Below, in pieces: positions 54,465-64,000 of a stretch of DNA of 64,000 nucleotides. The notes under the pieces were generated by a model, which was not told the DNA's origin, searched no databases, and worked only from the letters and a program-made list of their open reading frames with translations. The stretch comes from Kiloniella spongiae (GTDB lineage Bacteria; Pseudomonadota; Alphaproteobacteria; Kiloniellales; Kiloniellaceae). Position 1 is the stretch's first letter, and each line of letters begins with the position of its first letter. Location of the stretch: positions 124,001 through 188,000 of the forward strand of contig NZ_LAQL01000008.1 in assembly GCF_001026905.1 (NCBI RefSeq). The letters are read 5' to 3'. Made by a program: the position numbers and the translations under genes.

Positions 54465-55922
54465 ATGACACTCGAAGATTTTCATGATGATGATAAACTC
54501 CACGAAGAATGCGGCGTTTATGCTGTTCACGGGCATGAAGGAGCTGCTGCTCTGGTTACCCTTGGTTTGCACGCCTTGCAACATCGTGGGCAGGAAGCTG
54601 CTGGTATCATCAGCTACGACGGTAATGAATTTTATAATCACCGTGCCCTGGGCTTGGTTGGGGATAACTTTTCATCACAGGAAGTTATCGAGCGCCTGAA
54701 AGGGCACGTATCCATCGGTCACACGCGCTATTCCACCACAGGCGAAACAGCCCTGAGAAATGTACAGCCTCTTTTCGCTGAACTACACGATGGTGGCTTT
54801 GCACTTTGTCATAATGGCAATCTGACCAATTCACAAAAAATTCGTGATCAACTGGTCATGCGCGGATCAATCTTCCAATCAACAATGGATACCGAGGTTA
54901 TTTTGCACCTCGTCGCGACCTCTATTCAGGACACCATTGTTGGTAAAGTCACAGATGCCATACAGCGTATTGAAGGTGCATACGCGCTTCTTTGTATGAC
55001 AAAGGAAGGTGTTATCGCCGTGCGAGATCCCCACGGGATCAGACCACTGGTTCTTGGTGAACTCGACGGCGGTTATGTCGTCGCATCCGAGACCTGCGCC
55101 TTGGACATTATCGGTGCCGACTTTATCAGGGACGTTGATCCCGGAGAGATGATTGTCATTACTGATGACGGCATTCAATCCTTACGCCCCTTTCCGCCAA
55201 CCCGTCAGCAGACCTGTATTTTTGAATATATATATTTTGCGCGTCCAGACTCATTCATTGATGGTGTCAGTGTTTATGAAGCTCGTAAAAACATCGGCAA
55301 AGAACTGGCACTGGAAAGTCATGTCGAATCAGATGTCGTAGTTCCAGTACCTGATTCAGGTGTTCCAGCCGCAATAGGTTACTCGCAAGAATCCGGCGTT
55401 CCCTTTGAGCTGGGCATCATTCGCAATCACTATGTCGGGCGTACCTTTATTGAGCCAGGACAACAAATCCGAAATCTTGGGGTAAAGCTTAAGCACAATG
55501 CCAACAAAGCGGTTCTTGAAGGTAAACGGGTTATTCTGGTCGATGATTCATTGGTTCGCGGCACAACCTCTATCAAGATTGTCGAGATGGTCAAAGCTGC
55601 AGGCGCAAAAGAAGTACATATGCGTATAGCCTCACCCCCAATCGGCTATCCTTACTTCTACGGCATTGATATTTCTCAGTCCAAAGAGCTGCTGGCAGCC
55701 CAGATGGATCTGGATGAAATGGCTGCTCACATCGGTGTTGATAGCCTTGCCTTCCTGTCAATTGACGGTATGTACAAGGCAATGGGGCAAGAAGGCCGTA
55801 ATCCGGATGCTCCTCAATACTGCGATGCTCCCTTTACCGGACACTACCCAACACAAATTGATGACTACGAAGATCATGTTGTCGATGTACCGCGTTTTAT
55901 GAAACCAAAGAAAGCCGGGTAG
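54465..55922 (+). CDS. purF: Amidophosphoribosyltransferase
   Basis: A 485-residue first enzyme of purine synthesis, making phosphoribosylamine from PRPP and glutamine. The nucleophile Cys is C16 in HEECGVYAVHG, so a 15-residue propeptide must be removed. The PRPP loop VILVDDSLVRGTT is present. Of the four Fe-S ligand positions of the B. subtilis type, TCIFEYIYFARPDS and QYCDA keep Cys, but YPYFYGID has Tyr and CDAPFTG has Pro, so a cluster is unlikely. AGGAAAGCG precedes the ATG; the frame is open to GTG 54417 inside cvpA. Confidence 0.96.
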   Translation: MTLEDFHDDDKLHEECGVYAVHGHEGAAALVTLGLHALQHRGQEAAGIISYDGNEFYNHRALGLVGDNFSSQEVIERLKGHVSIGHTRYSTTGETALRNVQPLFAELHDGGFALCHNGNLTNSQKIRDQLVMRGSIFQSTMDTEVILHLVATSIQDTIVGKVTDAIQRIEGAYALLCMTKEGVIAVRDPHGIRPLVLGELDGGYVVASETCALDIIGADFIRDVDPGEMIVITDDGIQSLRPFPPTRQQTCIFEYIYFARPDSFIDGVSVYEARKNIGKELALESHVESDVVVPVPDSGVPAAIGYSQESGVPFELGIIRNHYVGRTFIEPGQQIRNLGVKLKHNANKAVLEGKRVILVDDSLVRGTTSIKIVEMVKAAGAKEVHMRIASPPIGYPYFYGIDISQSKELLAAQMDLDEMAAHIGVDSLAFLSIDGMYKAMGQEGRNPDAPQYCDAPFTGHYPTQIDDYEDHVVDVPRFMKPKKAG

Positions 55923-55931
55923 GACCTTTTT

Positions 55932-56654
55932 ATGAGTGAAGTAACTAATGGACGGCTTGAGGGCCGCCTTGCGCTTATTACTGGCGCTTCCCGCGGTATT
56001 GGGCGTGCAGTCGCCAAACGCTATGCAAAGGAAGGGGCTCAGCTCCTCCTTATGGCAAGAACGGTTGGTGCTCTTGAAGAAGTAGATGACGAAATTCGCT
56101 CGGAAGGTGGTAAAAATCCCGTTCTTATTCCTCATGACCTGAAAAACATGGATGGTCTCGATCAACTTGGAGCATCTCTCTATGATCGCTATGGCAAGCT
56201 TGATATTCTTGTTGGAAATGCAGGATCGCTTGGCCCTTTGTCCCCGGTCGGGCATATTAAACCAAAGATTTGGCAGGAAACATTCGATATCAATGTGACC
56301 GCAAATTACCGCCTGATCAGAAGCCTTGATCCCTTGTTGAAAAAGTCAGAGGCTGGCCGTGCGATTTTTGTCACCACAGGATCAACAGCGAAAGCATATT
56401 GGGGCCTTTATAAAGCCTCTAAGGCTGCACTGAATACATTAGTGCAATCTTATGCCTGTGAGATTGAGAAAACCAACGTCAAAGCCAACCTGATTTCACC
56501 TGGGCCGATCAGAACAACAATGCGGGAAAAAGCTTTTCCTGGCGAAGATCCAATGACGCTAAGAACACCAGAAGAAATCACCGACACTTTTGTCGATTTG
56601 GCCTCAGTCGATTGTACTGTGAACGGCCAATTTATAGATCTTAGAGAAGAATAG
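55932..56654 (+). CDS. Short-chain dehydrogenase/reductase
   Basis: 240 residues of SDR: TGASRGIGRAV, NAGSLGPLSPVGH, a catalytic Ser in VTTGSTAKAYWGLYKASK with the YKASK pair, and LISPGPIRTTMREKAFPGED. Members of this type next to purF in alphaproteobacteria are annotated as ketoreductases of unknown substrate. It starts nine bases after purF and is probably in the same transcript. A strong hairpin follows. Confidence 0.88.
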   Translation: MSEVTNGRLEGRLALITGASRGIGRAVAKRYAKEGAQLLLMARTVGALEEVDDEIRSEGGKNPVLIPHDLKNMDGLDQLGASLYDRYGKLDILVGNAGSLGPLSPVGHIKPKIWQETFDINVTANYRLIRSLDPLLKKSEAGRAIFVTTGSTAKAYWGLYKASKAALNTLVQSYACEIEKTNVKANLISPGPIRTTMREKAFPGEDPMTLRTPEEITDTFVDLASVDCTVNGQFIDLREE

Positions 56655-56660
56655 TTTTAA

Positions 56661-56700
56661 TTCTCTGTCCTGAGTAAAACAACATACTTAGGACAGAGAA
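56661..56700. terminator. Strong hairpin between the convergent SDR and tusA genes
   Basis: A 16-base-pair stem (56661-56676 with 56685-56700, one G-U pair) around an eight-base loop. It ends next to the tusA stop. T-tracts on either side are poor, but the stem and the convergent position fit termination of both transcripts. Confidence 0.65.
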
Positions 56701-56702
56701 CA

Positions 56703-56927
56703 TTATTGTTTCCTGATCTGCATAACCAGTACATCACCCTGCTCTTGAAAAGAAATCAGTTCGTACCCGGTTGTCTCACAAAAACTCTTGAAATCAAGTT
56801 CGGCACTGGGATCCGTTGCATGAATTTCCAGCACATCGTTGATAGCCAACGGTTTCATTGCCTTGCGCGCACGTAACACCGGGATAGGGCATTTTAATCC
56901 TGTTGCATCAAGAAAGTGATCAGACAT
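56703..56927 (-). CDS. tusA: TusA-family sulfur carrier protein
   Basis: A 74-residue protein with the CPxP motif in GLKCPIPVLRARKAM, whose cysteine carries persulfide sulfur, and a second cysteine in SFCETTGYEL. TusA proteins pass sulfur to tRNA thiolation or cofactor synthesis; the partner is not encoded here. GGGAAGAG precedes ATG 56927; a TTG at 56942 is less likely. The start overlaps the DUF423 gene end by eight bases. Confidence 0.9.
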   Translation of the reverse strand: MSDHFLDATGLKCPIPVLRARKAMKPLAINDVLEIHATDPSAELDFKSFCETTGYELISFQEQGDVLVMQIRKQ

Positions 56928-57324
56928 TTTCTCTTCCCACAAATTTCACGCCATAAAGCGCAGTTATAAGCCATCCCAAAATATATAAACTGCCGCCGAC
57001 AGGAATAAAGGGGCCACCAAGAGAAATATCAGCAAGAGCCTTAATATAAAGCCCCCCCGTAAAAAACAGAAGTCCAAGAGAGAAACAAGAACAAGCGATC
57101 ACAGGAAGCTTTGAATGATTTTGCTGTAATAGGCTAAATCCAACAAGAACAAGAACTCCAATAGTATGAACCAAACCATAGAAGCTGCCAGTCTCTGCCC
57201 ACAACATACGCGTTTCATCTCCATCGAAACCATGAGCGCTATAAGCACTTACAGCCACACAAATCGCGCCCCATAGAGCAGCATAGGCAATAAAAAATCT
57301 TACCGAATTAGGCCCCATATTCAT
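56920..57324 (-). CDS. DUF423 small inner-membrane protein
   Basis: About 134 residues with four membrane helices and the DUF423 pattern SAHGFDGDE, LVHTIGVLVLVG, FTGGLYIKALADISLGG and GGSLYILGWL. Function unknown. Starts at GTG 57333, ATG 57324 or ATG 57318 are all possible near GGTGAGG; I use 57324. It overlaps the ligase gene upstream and tusA downstream, so the three are one operon. Confidence 0.85.
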   Translation of the reverse strand: MNMGPNSVRFFIAYAALWGAICVAVSAYSAHGFDGDETRMLWAETGSFYGLVHTIGVLVLVGFSLLQQNHSKLPVIACSCFSLGLLFFTGGLYIKALADISLGGPFIPVGGSLYILGWLITALYGVKFVGRENV

Positions 57325-58540
57325 CAACCTCACCTATTATCTCCTTATCTTCTTTTTTCTGAATCAACGGGAGCATCGCAGCAAAGATAAAGAACATAAC
57401 AAACCAGCGATTTTGCCAGATGCCATACCCCAGCAAGGCAACAATAAAGGTCGAAACAAGCATTGCCTGAATTTCTATTCTCTCAGCAAGCTGTCGTGAT
57501 TTTAGGTATCCAAATACCATCCAGATGATTATAGAGACCAAAATTGCACCAATAAGCCCAAGCTCTAACCATACTTGCAGCGCGAAATTATGCGGATGAA
57601 GCGAGATAATTCGCCCTTCTAAAGCACGCTGATCCCCTTTTGCATTAACATGCACATAGTTCTCTACACCATTGTTTGGATAATCCCTGGCAGAATCAAA
57701 CCCCCACCCTCTAATCGGATTTTCCAATATCTGACTGCTCACAAAATCCCAAATAAAAAACCGATGCTTCGCTGAAAAAGGAATAGATTGTGATGATTGA
57801 GCATCATAAAGCGGTTCCACATAACGTGTTACCAAGGGCATAGAAAGCACAGATATAATCAGAACTACCGGAAGCACTCTAAAGCCGACCTTGGGAAACG
57901 TACAGAAGGCTAAATACCATACCGCAGCTAGTACAACAGCCAGAAGCGAACTTTCGCTCGGCGCAAAATAAAGCAGGGCAAGCGGCAAAATAGGAAATAA
58001 TAGCTTCCATATAAAAGAGAATTTCTTTGAATAAATTACAAAGACGAGCCATAAAGATATACCAAGGAATGATGCTCCCCTGTTAAATCGTGATAGGTTC
58101 ATCGTCGCATCAAGCTCTTTTCCTTTTATCGTTTTGGTAATCGGCGCATTCAAAAGAGACTCAACAAGCAAGAATATGCACGCAAGAATGACGCCGACCA
58201 GGAGTGCTTTGGCAATGCGGCGTTTTGTTTCCTGACCCTGTGCCTCAACAGCGTTTAGTAACAACAGGCCTGCGATAGTCACTCCCACTAAGCGTAAATC
58301 AAGCTTTAATGCTTCAATCGGATTAATCGACCATAGAGATGCAATAGAAATCCAACCAAAAAACGCACTAAACAAACAAATTTGTTTTCCTGTAAATGAA
58401 GGAAATATATTGTTTTCTAAATAACTAAAAATTGCTGTTAAGACACCGACAAGAACAACCAACGGTACCAGAGCATTAGAACTAAAAACACTGACGATGG
58501 GGACAGCGAAAAAAAACAGTCGTAATAGGTGACTATTCAT
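57308..58540 (-). CDS. O-antigen ligase-like (Wzy/WaaL) membrane protein
   Basis: About 410 residues with 10 or more membrane helices and a periplasmic loop containing GWGFDSARDYPNNG and LHPHNFALQVWLELGLIG, the Wzy_C/O-antigen ligase signature with its conserved His. It would join O-antigen or another glycan to a carrier. No glycan cluster surrounds it. ATG 58540 is chosen; a GTG at 58579 extends the frame. Confidence 0.85.
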   Translation of the reverse strand: MNSHLLRLFFFAVPIVSVFSSNALVPLVVLVGVLTAIFSYLENNIFPSFTGKQICLFSAFFGWISIASLWSINPIEALKLDLRLVGVTIAGLLLLNAVEAQGQETKRRIAKALLVGVILACIFLLVESLLNAPITKTIKGKELDATMNLSRFNRGASFLGISLWLVFVIYSKKFSFIWKLLFPILPLALLYFAPSESSLLAVVLAAVWYLAFCTFPKVGFRVLPVVLIISVLSMPLVTRYVEPLYDAQSSQSIPFSAKHRFFIWDFVSSQILENPIRGWGFDSARDYPNNGVENYVHVNAKGDQRALEGRIISLHPHNFALQVWLELGLIGAILVSIIIWMVFGYLKSRQLAERIEIQAMLVSTFIVALLGYGIWQNRWFVMFFIFAAMLPLIQKKEDKEIIGEVDEYGA

Positions 58541-58731
58541 ACATTTAACATTTCTTTTAACAGGCGGAAAAACGAGCACTATCTATAGACAGCTTTTCTT
58601 TGACTGTACAGTCATCAAGATCCAGCACTAACCTTGATATTACACAGAGAAGTGCCGCAATCTGTCGCATCCACCAAAATAAAATCATACTATAGTGTAT
58701 TCAAATTCATTTTTGATTACAGAGCATTCCT

Positions 58732-59370
58732 ATGTCTGATTTTACACAACACTTCTTAACCTCTCCTCATTCACTTGCTCAGGCAATGAAGCTTCTCCCC
58801 AAAGAAGGTGTGGCAGCCTTTCCTTTAGTTGATCATGAAGGCTGCCAAAAGATGCTCAACGCAGTTACTGAGTTGCCTTTCCGGGCCTGTACGCCTGTCG
58901 TCGGCCCTAAAGGGAAAGAAGTTGAGCAAGATTTTCAAATTGCAATGAATTTTGATCAACCTAGCATTCTCGATGATTACCAAACGGCTTTGGAAGAGCA
59001 AATAAATCAAGCTTTTGCTCTGTTTCAGCCAGCTCCGTACGCCCTTCCCTTTTCCTTTAACGATAAGGCTGCGCTTATTTACAAAGAAGGATCGAAAGGC
59101 ATCACGCCACATCGAGATCTTCTTTGTTTCGAAGCTGTGATTGCCATTTTAACATTATCAGGAGAAGCAGGCTTTTATATCTGTGACGATCGAGAGAAAA
59201 ATAACGCCCGTCGTTATACAGCAGAACCCGGTGTGATGATTCTGATGCGCGGACGAAATTTTTCTGGTATTGAAAAACGCCCTTACCACTACGTTGAAGG
59301 TGTTTCCAAAGAACGTGTTGGATACGGCCTTAGATATAACGTAAAAGAGCCCGTTGAAAAAACCAGGTAA
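58732..59370 (+). CDS. 2-oxoglutarate/Fe(II) oxygenase-like protein
   Basis: A 212-residue soluble protein. ITPHRDLLCFEAVIAILTL gives a likely HxD metal pair, PYHYVEGVSKERVGYGLRYN a distal His and an Arg spaced as for 2-oxoglutarate binding, and the beta pattern between fits a double-stranded beta helix. FRACTPVVGPKGKEVEQDFQ may bind substrate. The substrate is unknown. It lies upstream of queA on the same strand, 158 bases away; a direct link is not shown. Confidence 0.65.
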   Translation: MSDFTQHFLTSPHSLAQAMKLLPKEGVAAFPLVDHEGCQKMLNAVTELPFRACTPVVGPKGKEVEQDFQIAMNFDQPSILDDYQTALEEQINQAFALFQPAPYALPFSFNDKAALIYKEGSKGITPHRDLLCFEAVIAILTLSGEAGFYICDDREKNNARRYTAEPGVMILMRGRNFSGIEKRPYHYVEGVSKERVGYGLRYNVKEPVEKTR

Positions 59371-59528
59371 GGACGGCTCGTTCTTACTCTTTTCTTGTTA
59401 CATATTCCTTTAAATCATAGCTGTTATCGATGCTCATCCCTTTGCGTATTTGGTTTTCTTCTGCTACCTATCGGCTCGATTTGCTCTGGTATTGTTAAAA
59501 ATACTCAAAGGGCCACAGGAATAGATAA

Positions 59529-61729
<2,201 letters not shown>

Positions 61730-61792
61730 ATTAGCAACTGCTGTATACTATTTTAATCAGATCGGGACATACAGGAGAAGGGAAGGAAGAAG

Positions 61793-62932
61793 ATGAGCAA
61801 AAAATCAAATAAAAGCTCGACTTCCCTGCTCGACCCTGCTTTAGCAATTCGTCAAAAAGCTCTTGAGCTCAAATTTGATACTGTTGGATTTTCGCCTGCT
61901 AAAATTAACGAGAAAAACCAACAAAACCTCCGCACCTTTCTAGATCTGGGATACCATGGCGACATGGAATGGATGGAAAACAGAATAGAGTGGCGCGAAG
62001 ATCCAACTGCAATGTGGGAAGATGCCAAAAGCATTATTGTTCTGGGAGTCAATTATGGCCCGGCAGAGCCCGCCCTTGCAAATCTCCAGTTTGATGATCG
62101 TGGTAATATTTCTGTCTATGCAAGGAACAAAGATTATCACGATTTTATAAAAAAACGCCTGAAAGCTCTGGCTAGATGGATGGTTGAAAACTTGGAATGT
62201 CAGGTCAAAGTTTTCGTCGATACTGCCCCCGTACTTGAAAAAGTTGCCGCGGCCCAATCCGGTATTGGCTGGCAAGGCAAAAATACTCATCTGGTTTCCA
62301 GAGAATACGGATCTTGGCTCTTCCTGGGGGAAATTTACACAGATCTGGACCTAAAAACAGATCGTCACGAGGAAGATCACTGCGGTAGCTGTAACAAATG
62401 CTTATCTATCTGCCCAACAGACGCCTTTCCCTCCCCCTACGTTCTGGATGCAAAACGCTGTATTTCTTATCTAACAATTGAATATCACGGACATATCGCC
62501 GAAGAGTTTCGCGCCCCAATGGGCAATCGCATTTATGGATGTGATGACTGTATAGCTATTTGTCCCTGGAACAAGTTCGCAGAAGTAACCAGCGAAGAAC
62601 ATGTTTTTCCAAGGATTGAGTTAACCGCACCACGATTGGCTGATCTTGCCGAGCTTGATGATGCAACTTTTCGTCAGGTTTTCTCTGGCTCCCCAGTGAA
62701 ACGTATCGGACGAGATCGATTCATAAGGAACGTCCTGATCGGTATCGGCAACTCTGGTGACAAATCTATCGCAAAACGCATCATGCCGCTTTTGAAAGAT
62801 ACATCACCCTATGTAAGGGCGATGGCAGTTTGGGCGATGAGGCGTCTACTCGACAAGCAAGAGTTCGAAGATTTAAAGCTTGAACATAAAAACGATGAAC
62901 CTGACGTCAATGTCTTGGACGAGTGGCAATAA
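61793..62932 (+). CDS. queG: Epoxyqueuosine reductase
   Basis: A 379-residue B12- and Fe-S-dependent reductase, the final step of queuosine synthesis. Two 4Fe-4S motifs are CGSCNKCLSICPTDAF and CDDCIAICPWNKF; the N-terminal cobalamin domain contains YHGDMEWMENR, and a HEAT-like helical repeat ends the protein (TSPYVRAMAVWAMRRL). A long purine-rich run (AGGAGAAGGGAAGGAAGAAG) precedes the ATG. Completes the queuosine group. Confidence 0.96.
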   Translation: MSKKSNKSSTSLLDPALAIRQKALELKFDTVGFSPAKINEKNQQNLRTFLDLGYHGDMEWMENRIEWREDPTAMWEDAKSIIVLGVNYGPAEPALANLQFDDRGNISVYARNKDYHDFIKKRLKALARWMVENLECQVKVFVDTAPVLEKVAAAQSGIGWQGKNTHLVSREYGSWLFLGEIYTDLDLKTDRHEEDHCGSCNKCLSICPTDAFPSPYVLDAKRCISYLTIEYHGHIAEEFRAPMGNRIYGCDDCIAICPWNKFAEVTSEEHVFPRIELTAPRLADLAELDDATFRQVFSGSPVKRIGRDRFIRNVLIGIGNSGDKSIAKRIMPLLKDTSPYVRAMAVWAMRRLLDKQEFEDLKLEHKNDEPDVNVLDEWQ

Positions 62933-62986
62933 AGCTCACTCCCCGGATTAATCATTCATTATCAATTGGCAAACATGTTAAAAAAT

Positions 62987-63349
62987 CTATCCGCCAACAG
63001 GGCTGGGCCTTGGACCTCGAGGATAGCAAACAAAAGAAGCCCGTGCGCCTTGAAACATCGGGCACCCATTCCAAAGAAGATCTTCCCCTCTAAGCTCTAT
63101 ACGCCCATCACCGCATGTTTCTTTCGCAAAAGCAAGAACCTGTGCCGGATCGTTGAGGCTTTGACCGTAACAAACCCCAAATCCCCAAGGAGTATATTTG
63201 TTCTTCCCGTAAATTTGCGCCCCCTTGGAAACAGCTTTAACCACAGGCCGAGAGGCTTCAACTTTAATAGGTTCATTTGCGCATCCGACAAGTGAACCAA
63301 CGGCAGACAGTATCAAGGCCCAATGCCAACTGAATTTTATAATTTTCAA
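62987..63349 (-). CDS. Cysteine-rich predicted lipoprotein of unknown function
   Basis: 120 residues with a signal peptide and lipobox LVGC (LSAVGSLVGCANEPIKVE). The mature part has four more cysteines in VCYGQS, ETCGDG, NGCPMF and FVCYPR, suggesting two disulfides, and the motif YTPWGFGVCYGQSLNDPAQ. No family is recognised. The start overlaps the end of the DMT permease gene by four bases, so the two are coupled. Confidence 0.7.
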   Translation of the reverse strand: MKIIKFSWHWALILSAVGSLVGCANEPIKVEASRPVVKAVSKGAQIYGKNKYTPWGFGVCYGQSLNDPAQVLAFAKETCGDGRIELRGEDLLWNGCPMFQGARASFVCYPRGPRPSPVGG

Positions 63350-64000
63350 ACTTCTTCTCCCGCTTTTTTACTTACGGCAAATCTATTCATTAACCTCTTG
63401 GCCGATTTTCCTTTTACCTGCGTAATAATGATCCCCAGCAAAATTACAGCCAAAGCAATAAATGCTTCCTGTTCATAGCTTTCGGACAAAAACAAGTATC
63501 CCCAAATCATTCCAAAAACTGGCACCAGATAATTATTCAAAGCCGTAAAGCTCGCCCCAACAGCACCTAAAAGATAATATAAGATAATATAAGCTACCGC
63601 AGTTGATAGTATGGAAAGCATAAAAAGAGCCCCAATACTTACCATGGTCGGCTCAAGAGACATCGGGTCTTCAACAATAAAGGCCATTGGTAAAGCCATT
63701 ACAGATGCACAAAGCAATATTGCTGATCCATTCACAATCGGATCCAGTTTAACAAGCCCAACCTTTCGGGCAAAAACAGAGCTTGCTCCGTAACAAAAGC
63801 TGGCGAAGGCAACTGCAAGCTGCCCCAAAACAGAATCTCCCAAACCATTCAAAGCTTCTGGTCCCATAAGAAGAATAACACCGCCAAACCCAATAACTGT
63901 GCCCATAAATTTTGGGAGAGACATTTTTTCATCTTCAGTCCAAAGATGGGCGATCAATAAAGCAGTCAGAGGAATAACAGCCATTAAAATGGCAGCCAGG
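63346..64000 (-). CDS. EamA/DMT-superfamily permease (5' end beyond the window)
   Basis: At least 217 residues are visible; the frame stays open to the right edge, so the N-terminus is missing. Several membrane helices, GTVIGFGGVILLMGPEAL and ALNNYLVPVFGMIWGYLFLSE are the EamA-type repeat. These carriers move amino acids or metabolites; the substrate is unknown. The full family length is near 290-300. Confidence 0.85.
   Translation of the reverse strand, partial: LAAILMAVIPLTALLIAHLWTEDEKMSLPKFMGTVIGFGGVILLMGPEALNGLGDSVLGQLAVAFASFCYGASSVFARKVGLVKLDPIVNGSAILLCASVMALPMAFIVEDPMSLEPTMVSIGALFMLSILSTAVAYIILYYLLGAVGASFTALNNYLVPVFGMIWGYLFLSESYEQEAFIALAVILLGIIITQVKGKSAKRLMNRFAVSKKAGEEV

Noticed and set aside
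63571-63590. Tandem duplication of AAGATAATAT
   Set aside because: Lies inside the DMT permease coding region and encodes an ordinary membrane helix; too short to be a mobile or repeat element.

Overview
This 64 kb window is a stretch of bacterial chromosome, almost certainly from an alphaproteobacterium. It holds the PleD/DivK cell-cycle response regulators, EipB (DUF1849), HdaA, SixA, YicC, an aa3-oxidase subunit IV of the short alphaproteobacterial type, and alphaproteobacterial gene blocks (aspS-rnd-ppk; fabD-fabG-acpP-fabF-mltG; rpsF-rpsR-rplI-dnaB; radA-cvpA-purF). By eye the base composition leans to A+T for this class, and the mix suggests a marine Rhodospirillales-like lineage. Genus and order are inference. 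No rRNA, tRNA, CRISPR array, insertion sequence or prophage was seen, and genes are tightly packed.

Layout. 1-6.7 kb: tail of an unknown gene, rpmG, then pleD and divK, DNA polymerase IV, the envelope protein EipB, a second diguanylate cyclase and a small lipoprotein. 6.8-20 kb: aspS, rnd, an M23 peptidase, ppk, a SixA phosphatase, a DUF4336-like protein, the DUF2066-perM-hda operon and, divergent from it, purM-purN behind a long structured leader. 20-30 kb is the most accessory part: zinc alcohol dehydrogenase, cox subunit IV, a class V aminotransferase, ndk, an ABC-F ATPase, an orphan solute-binding protein, a Tat-exported isochorismatase-like hydrolase, an AraC regulator and a universal stress protein behind an FNR/FixK-type promoter. 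29.5-39.4 kb: holC and pepA, then the envelope operon lptF-lptG-lptD-surA-pdxA-rsmA. 39.4-47 kb: gmk, yicC, an SDR, infA, mltG and the fatty-acid genes fabF, acpP, fabG, fabD. 47-56.7 kb: rpsF-rpsR-rplI, dnaB, mlaE-mlaF, radA, cvpA, purF and an SDR. 56.7-64 kb: tusA, DUF423, an O-antigen ligase-like protein, a 2OG-oxygenase-like protein, the queuosine genes queA-tgt-queG, a cysteine-rich lipoprotein and a DMT permease cut by the window edge.

How genes work together. LptF/G/D and SurA build the outer-membrane LPS export route, EipB and MltG serve the envelope, and MlaE/F move phospholipid. PurM, PurN and PurF are three steps of IMP synthesis at two loci. QueA, Tgt and QueG complete queuosine insertion into tRNA. 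PleD and DivK are the polar cell-cycle signalling pair, and HdaA and DnaB belong to replication control and elongation.

I found no complete new multi-gene system. The least explained signals are the structured RNA leader and apparent AUA start of purM, the near-ideal FNR/FixK promoter of the stress gene, the structured rpsF leader with an RG-repeat S6 tail, PurF lacking two of four Fe-S ligand cysteines, and the exported isochorismatase locus.
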